From positions 1-5,767 of the forward strand of contig JAEYUD010000011.1 of NCBI GenBank assembly GCA_023433685.1: a stretch of DNA of 5,767 nt. Reading direction: 5' to 3'. The position numbers and the translations under genes are program-made. The notes under the pieces are model-generated. The model worked only from the letters and a program-made list of their open reading frames with translations, did not search any database and was not told where the DNA came from. Shown one piece after another: positions 1 to 5,496 of the stretch. The stretch is from Bacteroidota bacterium. GTDB lineage: Bacteria; Bacteroidota; Ignavibacteria; Ignavibacteriales; Ignavibacteriaceae. Every line of letters starts with the position of its first letter. The first letter of the stretch is position 1.

Positions 1-140
1 CTGCTTTAGGTTCCGAAATCAGAATCCGGCTCAATGGTCTAAATACTGATTCACTTCTTTGCGAGGAAAATTAATCCTTGTTCACACTTAAACTGAAAAC
101 AAAATCCGTTCCAATGAGACAAATTACAGTTTCGATTAAA

Positions 141-171
141 GTATCATTGATTTATTAATGATCAATGATAC
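141..171. repeat. Perfect 11-bp inverted repeat, operator-like
   Basis: The arms GTATCATTGAT (141-151) and ATCAATGATAC (161-171) are perfect reverse complements, separated by 9 bases (152-160). No T-tract follows on either side, so an intrinsic terminator is unlikely. The right end abuts the -7 element of the predicted leftward promoter, so the repeat covers the expected transcription start. That is the classic position of a repressor operator for a dimeric DNA-binding protein. A stable hairpin at the 5' end of the transcript is the alternative. The symmetry is read directly; the function is inferred. Confidence 0.55.
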
Positions 172-202
172 AAATGTAAATTAATATATTGAATTAAACA
201 AA
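171..202 (-). promoter_or_regulatory. Predicted leftward promoter, Bacteroidota-type
   Basis: On the minus strand, TTTG (202-199) is followed after exactly 20 bases by TACATTTG (178-171). This matches the TTTG / TAnnTTTG (-33/-7) pattern known for the primary sigma factor of Bacteroidota at every defined position and in spacing. Transcription would start near 164 and run leftward out of the window. The surroundings are AT-rich, so a chance match is possible. The same 13-base block around the -7 element recurs upstream of the M16 operon at 3642-3654, which strengthens the call. Confidence 0.5.
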
Positions 203-218
203 ATCCTGCTGATCGATT

Positions 219-232
219 ATATCCAGGGATAT
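219..232. promoter_or_regulatory. Small palindrome upstream of leftward promoter
   Basis: ATATCC and GGATAT are separated by two bases, giving a 14-base dyad. Its centre (about 225.5) lies roughly 62 bases upstream of the transcription start predicted near 164, a spacing often used by activators. Six-base arms in AT-rich DNA arise by chance fairly often, so this is only a candidate site. Confidence 0.2.
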
Positions 233-259
233 TTGTAGTAATCAATTACATACGAATAC

Positions 260-288
260 AAAAAAGGCTGCCCGTTAAGAGACAGCCT
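260..288 (-). terminator. Intrinsic terminator of the TerB-like gene
   Basis: On the minus strand, AGGCTG (288-283) and CAGCCT (270-265) form a GC-rich stem. Allowing G-U pairs, the RNA stem grows to about nine pairs around a loop of roughly six bases. It is followed at once by a run of T residues (six, starting within the last stem pair). It sits about 20 bases after the stop codon of the gene at 309-734. This is a textbook factor-independent terminator and probably ends the whole leftward transcript that includes the M16 genes. Confidence 0.85.
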
Positions 289-308
289 CTGTAAAACGTC
301 AGGTTTGT

Positions 309-734
309 TCAACCGTAGAATCTTTTAGCGAGGTCTTCCGCCACAGCTTCCATCTTCCCGGGATGGTCGCTGTTCATGAAGAACATTGCCGAGAGACTCG
401 TGAGTTGCTCCATATCAAGCCCGAAAACTTTCGCGATCTTTTCCAGTTCAAGCGCCTCGGAGTTGAGTATCTTTCCGTCTGCCGAAACAAGATAAAGGAT
501 ATCAAAAAGCATCATGATCTTTCCCGCACCGTCAGCGGGAAGTGGCGGCATCTCGCCGGTTGAGGCTCTGAGAAGCAAGGCTTTGAAGTTGAGATCATTA
601 ACCCCCAATGTCTGTGCCCTCCAGACTATGAACTCGGCTTCTGAGTCGGCCAGTTCATTGTCTGCAGTTGCCATCTGAAGCAGTAAAATGATCCTGTCTT
701 CAATTTCCTTTCTTCCCGGTTTGGTTCTGCCCAT
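309..734 (-). CDS. TerB-like (tellurite resistance TerB domain) small protein
   Basis: A 141-residue, mostly helical, acidic protein without signal peptide or membrane segment, so probably cytoplasmic. It resembles the TerB/DjlA-N helical family. Two internal acidic motifs sit in matching contexts: ATADNELADSE (22-32) and SADGKILNSE (84-93). Each has Asp-(Asn/Gly)-X followed by a Glu, as in the paired metal-binding helices of TerB proteins. The length fits a single stand-alone TerB domain. The ATG at 734 is preceded by AAAGG (742-746) with a 7-base spacer, supporting this start. It lies 101 bases after the M16 pair on the same strand with no clear promoter of its own, and a strong terminator follows it, so co-transcription with the M16 genes is likely. 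The biochemical role of stand-alone TerB domains is poorly known; tellurite resistance should not be assumed. Family call fairly good, function open. Confidence 0.72.
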   Translation of the reverse strand: MGRTKPGRKEIEDRIILLLQMATADNELADSEAEFIVWRAQTLGVNDLNFKALLLRASTGEMPPLPADGAGKIMMLFDILYLVSADGKILNSEALELEKIAKVFGLDMEQLTSLSAMFFMNSDHPGKMEAVAEDLAKRFYG

Positions 735-759
735 TGTTCAGCCTTTCAGTTATTGACCG

Positions 760-785
760 GCCGGATCACCCTCTGGCGATCCGGC
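760..785. repeat. GC-rich hairpin between M16 pair and TerB-like gene
   Basis: GCCGGATC (760-767) and GATCCGGC (778-785) are perfect 8-bp arms around a 10-base loop. The hairpin lies in the leader just before the TerB-like gene, ending about 25 bases upstream of its ATG. Neither strand has a T-tract after it, so it is not a standard intrinsic terminator. It could act as a 3'-end stabiliser for the M16 message, an attenuator, a processing site, or a protein-binding dyad. Structure seen, role inferred. Confidence 0.4.
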
Positions 786-835
786 ACGGATTGTTAAATC
801 GGATGAAAAAGAACCTCAAGCTACTACGAATTCAG

Positions 836-2209
836 TTAATAACCAAGTTCTTTAAGCTGTGGCTCAACCAAAACCTTGTCACCCACTACAACAAGGGTGA
901 ATTTATCGAGAGTGAGGTACTTTTTAACCATGGCTGACACTTCCGCGGGTGTGGTATCAATTATCTTTTTAACATAAGTCTTCAGATAATCGTCGGAGAG
1001 CCCGTGGAAATTAATGAAGTTCAGCTGTGCTATAACTCCCGCACGGCTTGAGTTCCTCAATACAAATATACCCGCCTCGTAGTTCTTGATCCCCTGCAAT
1101 TCGGCTTCCGCGGGGTGCTCGTCACCAAGTCGTTTGATCTCCGACTGGATCTCCTTAAGAGCGGGACCTGTAACACTGCTGGTCACGTCGGCTTCTTCAT
1201 TCCAGAAACCCGAGCGGTAGCGGGTCATTAAACCACTCGATGGTGAGTAGGTGTAACCTTTGTTCTCGCGGATGTTGGAAGTGATTCTACTCGCGAACGA
1301 ACCGCCGAGAAGGGAGTTCATTACGAGAAACTTTACATAATCAGGCGAAGTGGGGTCAACTGTACCGATGCCGTAAATAATTTTTGACTGCTTTGCACCG
1401 GGTCTGTCAATTAAAGAGAATTTTTTAACGTTCTCGATCCTGGCAGGATTGATCACAGGATCAGACCCCTGTTTCCAGCCATTGAAAGTCTCTTCAACCG
1501 CTTTCATCACGGCTTTCTCGTCGAAAACACCGGAAATATAGAGGTGTGCCCTTTTGGCACCAAAATTATCCTCGTGATATTTCCTTGCCATCGCAACAGT
1601 GTAACCTTTTAGGGCTTCCTGCTCCGGCTCGGTAACACCGTAAGGGTGTTTTCCGTAAACGAGCTTATAGAGTTCCTTGTCGGCTATGTTATCCGGGGTG
1701 GTCTGCGCTACAGCGAGGTTGGTAAGGTAGTTTCCTTTGATCCTCTCGAAGTCCTTCTCGTCAAAGAGGGGATTTGATACCACATCACCGAGAAGTTTTA
1801 CGAGGTTGGGCGCGAATTCAGAAAGAACATCGGCGCCAAGCTGAGACTGGTCGGTACCCGCGTTACTGAAAAGTTCGCCGCCATAAGAGGCAACTTCTTC
1901 TGCAAGAGCCTGACCTGAACGGGTCTTTGTTCCCTCAAGCAGAAGGTCTGCCGCGAGATCGGATATCCATACCTGGTCTGCCGGTTCATTCAGACTTCCG
2001 GTTCTGACGATCAGTCTAATTGTGGTTTTTGGGGTGGTACCATAAGGTACGAGAGTTACCTTCATCCCGTTTTTCAGGGTCACCGTCTTATAGGCGGGTA
2101 CTGTGAAATCTTTGGGTGTGCCGCCTGTGGGGGGCTGCTCTTTCTGCGCGAAAATGGTAATGCTCAGAAATGCCGCCGCGAAAACGAACGATAATATTTG
2201 CTTTTTCAT
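836..2209 (-). CDS. M16-family peptidase-like protein, non-catalytic subunit, exported
   Basis: A 457-residue exported protein of the M16 (insulinase/pitrilysin-like) family. Residues 1-21 form a Sec signal peptide (MKK start, hydrophobic core, likely cut after IFA). A Pro/Gly-rich linker follows, then an M16 N-terminal domain (about 42-190) and an M16 C-terminal domain (about 200-385). Where active members have HXXEH, this protein has DLAAD (84-88), followed by the conserved-looking LLLEGT. All three metal/catalytic residues are therefore replaced, and it is unlikely to be a protease alone. R308 and the Tyr residues at 319/321 (SRITSNIRENKGYTYS) match the Arg/Tyr pair that the non-zinc subunit supplies in known two-subunit M16B enzymes. 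I chose the ATG at 2209 because AAGGAGG (2218-2224) lies 8 bases upstream and it opens the signal peptide; the ATG at 2215 is too close to that site. It probably pairs with the product of 2223-3575 in the periplasm. Confidence 0.88.
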   Translation of the reverse strand: MKKQILSFVFAAAFLSITIFAQKEQPPTGGTPKDFTVPAYKTVTLKNGMKVTLVPYGTTPKTTIRLIVRTGSLNEPADQVWISDLAADLLLEGTKTRSGQALAEEVASYGGELFSNAGTDQSQLGADVLSEFAPNLVKLLGDVVSNPLFDEKDFERIKGNYLTNLAVAQTTPDNIADKELYKLVYGKHPYGVTEPEQEALKGYTVAMARKYHEDNFGAKRAHLYISGVFDEKAVMKAVEETFNGWKQGSDPVINPARIENVKKFSLIDRPGAKQSKIIYGIGTVDPTSPDYVKFLVMNSLLGGSFASRITSNIRENKGYTYSPSSGLMTRYRSGFWNEEADVTSSVTGPALKEIQSEIKRLGDEHPAEAELQGIKNYEAGIFVLRNSSRAGVIAQLNFINFHGLSDDYLKTYVKKIIDTTPAEVSAMVKKYLTLDKFTLVVVGDKVLVEPQLKELGY

Positions 2210-2217
2210 TCTCATAA

Positions 2218-2224
2218 CCTCCTT
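2218..2224 (-). promoter_or_regulatory. Ribosome binding site overlapping upstream stop codon
   Basis: AAGGAGG on the minus strand shares two bases with the TAA stop (2225-2223) of the upstream M16 gene and sits 8 bases from the ATG at 2209. This decides the start of the second M16 gene and implies translational coupling, which would favour balanced amounts of the two subunits. Confidence 0.75.
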
Positions 2225-3575
2225 ACTTTGTAGCCTTGGCTTCAAGTTTTATAACTGTCCTGTTCGTGCTTCTCAGATATTCCCTGGCGGTTTTCTGGAT
2301 CAGTTCAGGGGTTACTTTTTTGAATGAATCTTCGAGCGAGTTCACCTTGCCCGGGTCATCATTGAAGAGGGCGTAGCACGCGAGAAGATCGGCAAGACCG
2401 AATCCGAAGGTGCCCTCTACAATATCATAAAGATTTGAGCGCATTTTTACCATCGCGCGGTTGATCTCCTCTTTCGTCAGAGGTTTCGCGATCACTCCCG
2501 CGATCACTTCATCAATATCTTTAAGAATGTCTTCTGATTTTACATTGTTTTCATGGATCAGGAACATATCCCAGAGCATCGGACCGTTGTAGTTGAACAT
2601 GTGACCAAGTCCTGAATTGATGCCGCCGTAAACTCCTGAATAATATCCTTTTTCGGAGACAAGCTTCTGATAAAGTCTGCTGTCCTGCCCCTGAAGAAGT
2701 ATCTGATCAAGGATACCCATCGCGAAATATTCAGGGGTGCCCACCTGAGGCATTTTGTAACCGAGGGCAACCGCCGGTTTGTTGGCGAGGGAATCGATCT
2801 TTATCGAAACCCTTTCTTTTTCCTGCTTCGGCTCTGAAATGTCGGGGACAGGCTGTAGTTTCCCGGCGGGAATCTTGCCGAAATACTTCTGAATGAAAGC
2901 CTTTGCCTCTTTGGTCTCAAAATCACCTGTCACTACAAGTGCCGCGTTGTTGGGGATGTAATATTTGTGGAAGAAGTCTTTAACGTCATCAAGCGTGGCG
3001 GCGTCAAGATCTTTCAGGTCTCCGTAAAAGTTGTGGGCGTTATACCAGTTCTCGTTAGCTGCCTGTGGAAGGTCGAGCCATGGGAATCCACCGTATGGTC
3101 TGTTCAGAACGTTAACCTTCACCTCGTTTGTAACAACGCCCTGCTGGTTCACCAGATTGTCTTGCGTGATGTCAAGACCGCTCATTCTGTCAGCCTCTGC
3201 CCAAAGGATCGTCTCTAATTTATGCGCGGGAACAACCGCGAAATAGTTGGTGAAATCGAACCTGGTTGAACCGTTCAGTATGCCACCGTTCGACTGAACA
3301 AGTTTGATGAACTCCATTTTACCAAGATTATTTGAACCCTGGAACATCATGTGCTCAAACAGGTGGGCGAAGCCGGTTCTGTCTTTCGGTTCGATCCTGA
3401 ACCCGATATTATAGTAAACCGCTACAGTTACCACGGGTGCTGTCTTGTTCTGCGAAAGGACAACCTTTAGTCCGTTGTCAAGTTTGTAGTATTCATAGTC
3501 GACCTTTAGTTGCGCGAAAACGCTACCGGCCGCCATGACAACAAACAGGATCATTAACGATCCGAATCTGTTCAT
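2223..3575 (-). CDS. M16-family zinc peptidase, catalytic subunit, exported
   Basis: A 450-residue exported metallopeptidase. Residues 1-21 form a Sec signal peptide (hydrophobic core LMILFVVMAAG, likely cut after VFA). The M16 N-terminal domain (about 30-180) carries the inverted zinc motif HLFEH: H71 and H75 as ligands, E74 as catalytic base. The third ligand is E151 in VVTNEVK, 76 residues after H75, the normal M16 spacing. The C-terminal M16 domain (about 190-375) holds SRLYQKLVSEKGYYS, with R300 and Y311/Y312 as the substrate-binding Arg/Tyr pair. About 450 residues is the normal size of one M16B subunit, which works as a dimer enclosing a peptide chamber. The ATG at 3575 is preceded by GGAGGT (3579-3584). 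It is the first gene of the leftward operon, 13 bases ahead of its zinc-less partner. The likely role is degradation of peptides outside the cytoplasm; the substrate cannot be told from sequence. Confidence 0.93.
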   Translation of the reverse strand: MNRFGSLMILFVVMAAGSVFAQLKVDYEYYKLDNGLKVVLSQNKTAPVVTVAVYYNIGFRIEPKDRTGFAHLFEHMMFQGSNNLGKMEFIKLVQSNGGILNGSTRFDFTNYFAVVPAHKLETILWAEADRMSGLDITQDNLVNQQGVVTNEVKVNVLNRPYGGFPWLDLPQAANENWYNAHNFYGDLKDLDAATLDDVKDFFHKYYIPNNAALVVTGDFETKEAKAFIQKYFGKIPAGKLQPVPDISEPKQEKERVSIKIDSLANKPAVALGYKMPQVGTPEYFAMGILDQILLQGQDSRLYQKLVSEKGYYSGVYGGINSGLGHMFNYNGPMLWDMFLIHENNVKSEDILKDIDEVIAGVIAKPLTKEEINRAMVKMRSNLYDIVEGTFGFGLADLLACYALFNDDPGKVNSLEDSFKKVTPELIQKTAREYLRSTNRTVIKLEAKATK

Positions 3576-3642
3576 CTGACCTCCATTAAAAAGAAATTAA
3601 CAATTAAACGAATCTAAAATTTAAGCAGTTAAATTATCCTGA

Positions 3643-3673
3643 CAAATGTAAATTGATGCACGGTTCAGAGAAA
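3643..3673 (-). promoter_or_regulatory. Predicted promoter of the M16 operon
   Basis: On the minus strand, TTTC (3673-3670, one mismatch to TTTG) is followed after 19 bases by TACATTTG (3650-3643), a full match to TAnnTTTG. The start point would be near 3636, giving a leader of about 60 bases before the ATG at 3575. An overlapping alternative uses TTTG at 3646-3643 with TAAATTTT at 3623-3616, also 19 bases apart. The two could be tandem starts. The -7 block shares 13 identical bases with the promoter at 171-202. Confidence 0.5.
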
Positions 3674-3685
3674 TGTCAGACGGCA

Positions 3686-3692
3686 GGGGGGG
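3686..3692. repeat. Seven-G tract in GC-rich patch between divergent promoters
   Basis: A run of seven G residues sits inside a short GC-rich patch (about 3680-3702) that also contains the palindrome GCATGC (3692-3697). The surrounding intergenic DNA is AT-rich, so the patch stands out. It lies upstream of both divergent promoters. It could be a regulator site or simply a mutable homopolymer; no function is shown. Confidence 0.4.
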
Positions 3693-3728
3693 CATGCGGC
3701 GACTTTAGCAATTTTCTTGCACATGATT

Positions 3729-3761
3729 GTTGCAACTTCATGTTTTATATACTTATATTGG
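3729..3761 (+). promoter_or_regulatory. Candidate promoter of the sigma-FecR fusion gene
   Basis: GTTG (3729-3732), 21 bases, then TATATTGG (3754-3761) matches the Bacteroidota -33/-7 pattern with one mismatch in each box. The same bases also read as TTGCAA, 18 bases, TATATT in ordinary sigma-70 terms. Transcription would begin about 15 bases before the ATG at 3781. The region is AT-rich, so support is modest. Confidence 0.35.
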
Positions 3762-3780
3762 GTTAAATCAATATTTAATT

Positions 3781-5484
3781 ATGACAGACAGAACCGATCA
3801 GAACGCTGAAGCGCTCTTCATCGCCGCGCGACGAGGTGACAAATACGCGTTCTTCAAGCTGATCCCCGGTTTTTACAGAGACATTTTTTCGCTTGTGTTC
3901 AAAGTGATCCCTCACACTGAACGTGCAGAGGAAGTGTTGACGGAGATATTTGTGCTCGCCGCGGATAATATCGCCCACGTGAAGAAGGATCGCGACGTTT
4001 TTGAGTGGCTCCGAAAGCTTTCGATAATCGTCGCCCTTTACGATCTCCGCGCCAAACCCCTTTTCAACGGTAACCCAGGTGAGTTGGCACCACTTCAACC
4101 GGAATTCAATGAGACCGAAAAGGTTTACGCCTCTCTTACAGATGTTGAAAGGGTGGTGCTTACACTTTTCCTCCAGTTTGGCTATTCACCTTCCGACATC
4201 GCGGGCTATGTTACCGGCGAAACAGAAGATTCGGTCAAGACCCTCCTCTCTACCAAGCTTGAACGCCTCGGATTTTTCTCCGGTATCAAGAATATTGTAA
4301 CAGAAAATAAAGAGTGGTTTCACAGGCTGATCGAGCTGCAAGGCGATCCGGCAATTCAGAGATCCGCGGTGGCCGAAGGTATCCCCACGGAAATAACTGA
4401 AAAGTACATGGAGTTTATAGACGTTTGCTCCAACCTCTTCCCGGGCATTTTGGTGAAGGAATCAATCCTGACAATAATCAGGGATGAACTGATCGATGAG
4501 AATAAGATCAGGGCCCGGCGCTCACGTAAAAAGGATGCGCGCACTCAGGAGCTTAACCGCATTGCCGAGAACACCGCCCGGCAAACGGCTTCACCCCTCG
4601 GACACAAAGCTGATGTCATTGTTAAAAAGATGGCTTTCCGCTCGGGTTTCATCGACCGGAGAAGGATACTGCTTACCCTTCTGACGCTCGCGGTTATTTC
4701 AGGTGCTGTCTACGCTTATATCTATTTCTCGAAGTTCAACACTCCATGGCTGCTCTCACGCCCGGATGGGGATGTAGCGGTTAACGGCACGGTGAATCTT
4801 GAAGCAAATGTGGGCGACTCCGTTACCACCGGACTGGGTTCATCCGTGAAAATGGAGATAGGTGAGCAGGCTGTGGTTTCAATCGGCGAAAACTCATGGC
4901 TGGCACCGCTGCGCGGTCATAAAGAACAGAATATTTTTAGCTTCCGGGGAACCGGTTTAAAACTCGTTACAAGGATCGATACTGCTTCATTTTTTGAGTA
5001 TGCCGACATTCCACCGTTCAAAATAAAAACACCGGAATATGATATACTGACCGAAATCGCGAATCTTGAAGCGAACCGCCGAACCGTTTCACTTGAGTTC
5101 GGCTGGGCGGAAGTGCAGCTTAAAGGGGAGAAGATCAGCCTCGCCACCGGCTATTCAGTGGATGTTTCCGGTGACCTGATAATGCACGTCCCCGTTTTTG
5201 AGGGTACCGACTCAACGCAAAAATCGCGCATTGCTTTCCTCAATAAAAATGGATTGTATGGAAGCTCACTTACTGATCTGATCGTTAACGCGCAAGACTA
5301 CGACGCTCTTTCCCTGATCTATCTGATCAAAAAATCCACCCGTGCCGACAAGGAGCGCATCGCGGCAAAACTTGCTGAATTTTATCCGGCAATAGATGAA
5401 GAAGTGCAGCAAGGTTTGGTCGAGGAAAACGGGGATTCCGTTGAGTACGTCCTCGGATTTCTTAAATGGATTCTTTTATTCTAA
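3781..5484 (+). CDS. Membrane-bound ECF sigma-like / FecR-like fusion protein
   Basis: A 567-residue protein of unusual architecture. Residues 9-92 look like sigma-70 region 2 of an ECF factor (AARRGDKYAFFKL, then HTERAEEVLTEIF, then FEWLRKLSIIVALYDLR). Residues 112-163 look like region 4 (ASLTDVERVVLTLFLQFGYS, then SDIAGYVTGETEDSVKTL). Both are divergent. A helical then basic linker (165-292) has one Cys only (C216), so there is no anti-sigma zinc finger. RRR at 293-295 precedes a single transmembrane helix (296-316), which predicts the N-terminus inside. Residues 325-465 resemble a FecR beta-rich domain (VNGTVNLEANVGDSVTTGLG, then KMEIGEQAVVSIGENSWL). The tail (480-567) is helical, with a DYDALSLIYLIKK motif like that after FecR domains elsewhere. 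I chose the ATG at 3781, which has only a weak ribosome site; an in-frame TTG at 3727 would add 18 unconvincing residues and overlap the promoter. It probably senses an envelope signal; whether it binds RNA polymerase is open. Confidence 0.8.
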   Translation: MTDRTDQNAEALFIAARRGDKYAFFKLIPGFYRDIFSLVFKVIPHTERAEEVLTEIFVLAADNIAHVKKDRDVFEWLRKLSIIVALYDLRAKPLFNGNPGELAPLQPEFNETEKVYASLTDVERVVLTLFLQFGYSPSDIAGYVTGETEDSVKTLLSTKLERLGFFSGIKNIVTENKEWFHRLIELQGDPAIQRSAVAEGIPTEITEKYMEFIDVCSNLFPGILVKESILTIIRDELIDENKIRARRSRKKDARTQELNRIAENTARQTASPLGHKADVIVKKMAFRSGFIDRRRILLTLLTLAVISGAVYAYIYFSKFNTPWLLSRPDGDVAVNGTVNLEANVGDSVTTGLGSSVKMEIGEQAVVSIGENSWLAPLRGHKEQNIFSFRGTGLKLVTRIDTASFFEYADIPPFKIKTPEYDILTEIANLEANRRTVSLEFGWAEVQLKGEKISLATGYSVDVSGDLIMHVPVFEGTDSTQKSRIAFLNKNGLYGSSLTDLIVNAQDYDALSLIYLIKKSTRADKERIAAKLAEFYPAIDEEVQQGLVEENGDSVEYVLGFLKWILLF

Positions 5485-5485
5485 C

Positions 5486-5490
5486 GGGAG
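5486..5490 (+). promoter_or_regulatory. Ribosome binding site of the pilin-like gene
   Basis: GGGAG begins one base after the TAA of the fusion gene and lies 6 bases from the ATG at 5497. It fixes the start of the downstream gene and, with the 12-base gap, indicates a shared transcript. Confidence 0.7.
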
Positions 5491-5496
5491 ATCAAT

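Larger units (their letters stand above)
1..258. other. AT-rich non-coding region
   Basis: I find no credible coding sequence here on either strand. The stretch is AT-rich with frequent stops in all frames, and on the leftward strand the only ATG (starting at 147) opens a three-codon frame. It contains the regulatory-looking elements listed separately: a leftward promoter (171-202), a perfect inverted repeat (141-171) and a small palindrome (219-232). Any gene driven by that promoter must start beyond the left edge, which would give a leader of more than 160 bases, unless the product is a non-coding RNA. Positions 1-120 show nothing I can name. Confidence 0.7.

Noticed and set aside
141..171. 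Intrinsic terminator reading of the inverted repeat
   Set aside because: The stem is AT-rich and no T-tract follows on either strand, so an operator-like role fits better.
363..563. Open frame on the plus strand opposite the TerB-like gene
   Set aside because: It lies wholly inside a well-supported gene on the other strand and shows no recognisable domain or ribosome site.
734..937. Plus-strand open frame across the gap between the TerB-like and M16 genes
   Set aside because: It runs through the 760-785 hairpin and into the 3' end of the M16 gene. The translation is low-complexity and has no family resemblance.
2210..2245. Longer N-terminus for the second M16 protein (ATG at 2245 or 2215)
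   Set aside because: The start at 2245 lies inside the preceding gene and would bury the signal peptide; the one at 2215 is only two bases from the Shine-Dalgarno. ATG at 2209 has an 8-base spacer and opens a clean signal peptide.
2103..2327. Plus-strand frame across the junction of the two M16 genes
   Set aside because: It is antisense to the signal peptide region and the end of the upstream gene, both strongly supported.
2967..3246. Two overlapping plus-strand frames opposite the catalytic M16 gene
   Set aside because: They mirror the coding bias of the M16 gene; no ribosome sites or domains.
3727..3780. Upstream TTG start adding 18 residues to the sigma-FecR fusion
   Set aside because: The extension overlaps the candidate promoter, is AT-rich, has no ribosome site and does not look like part of a sigma domain. 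ATG at 3781 fits the usual ECF N-terminus.
3775..4098. 107-codon minus-strand frame opposite the start of the sigma-FecR fusion
   Set aside because: The plus strand encodes a coherent sigma-like domain here; the antisense product has no recognisable features.
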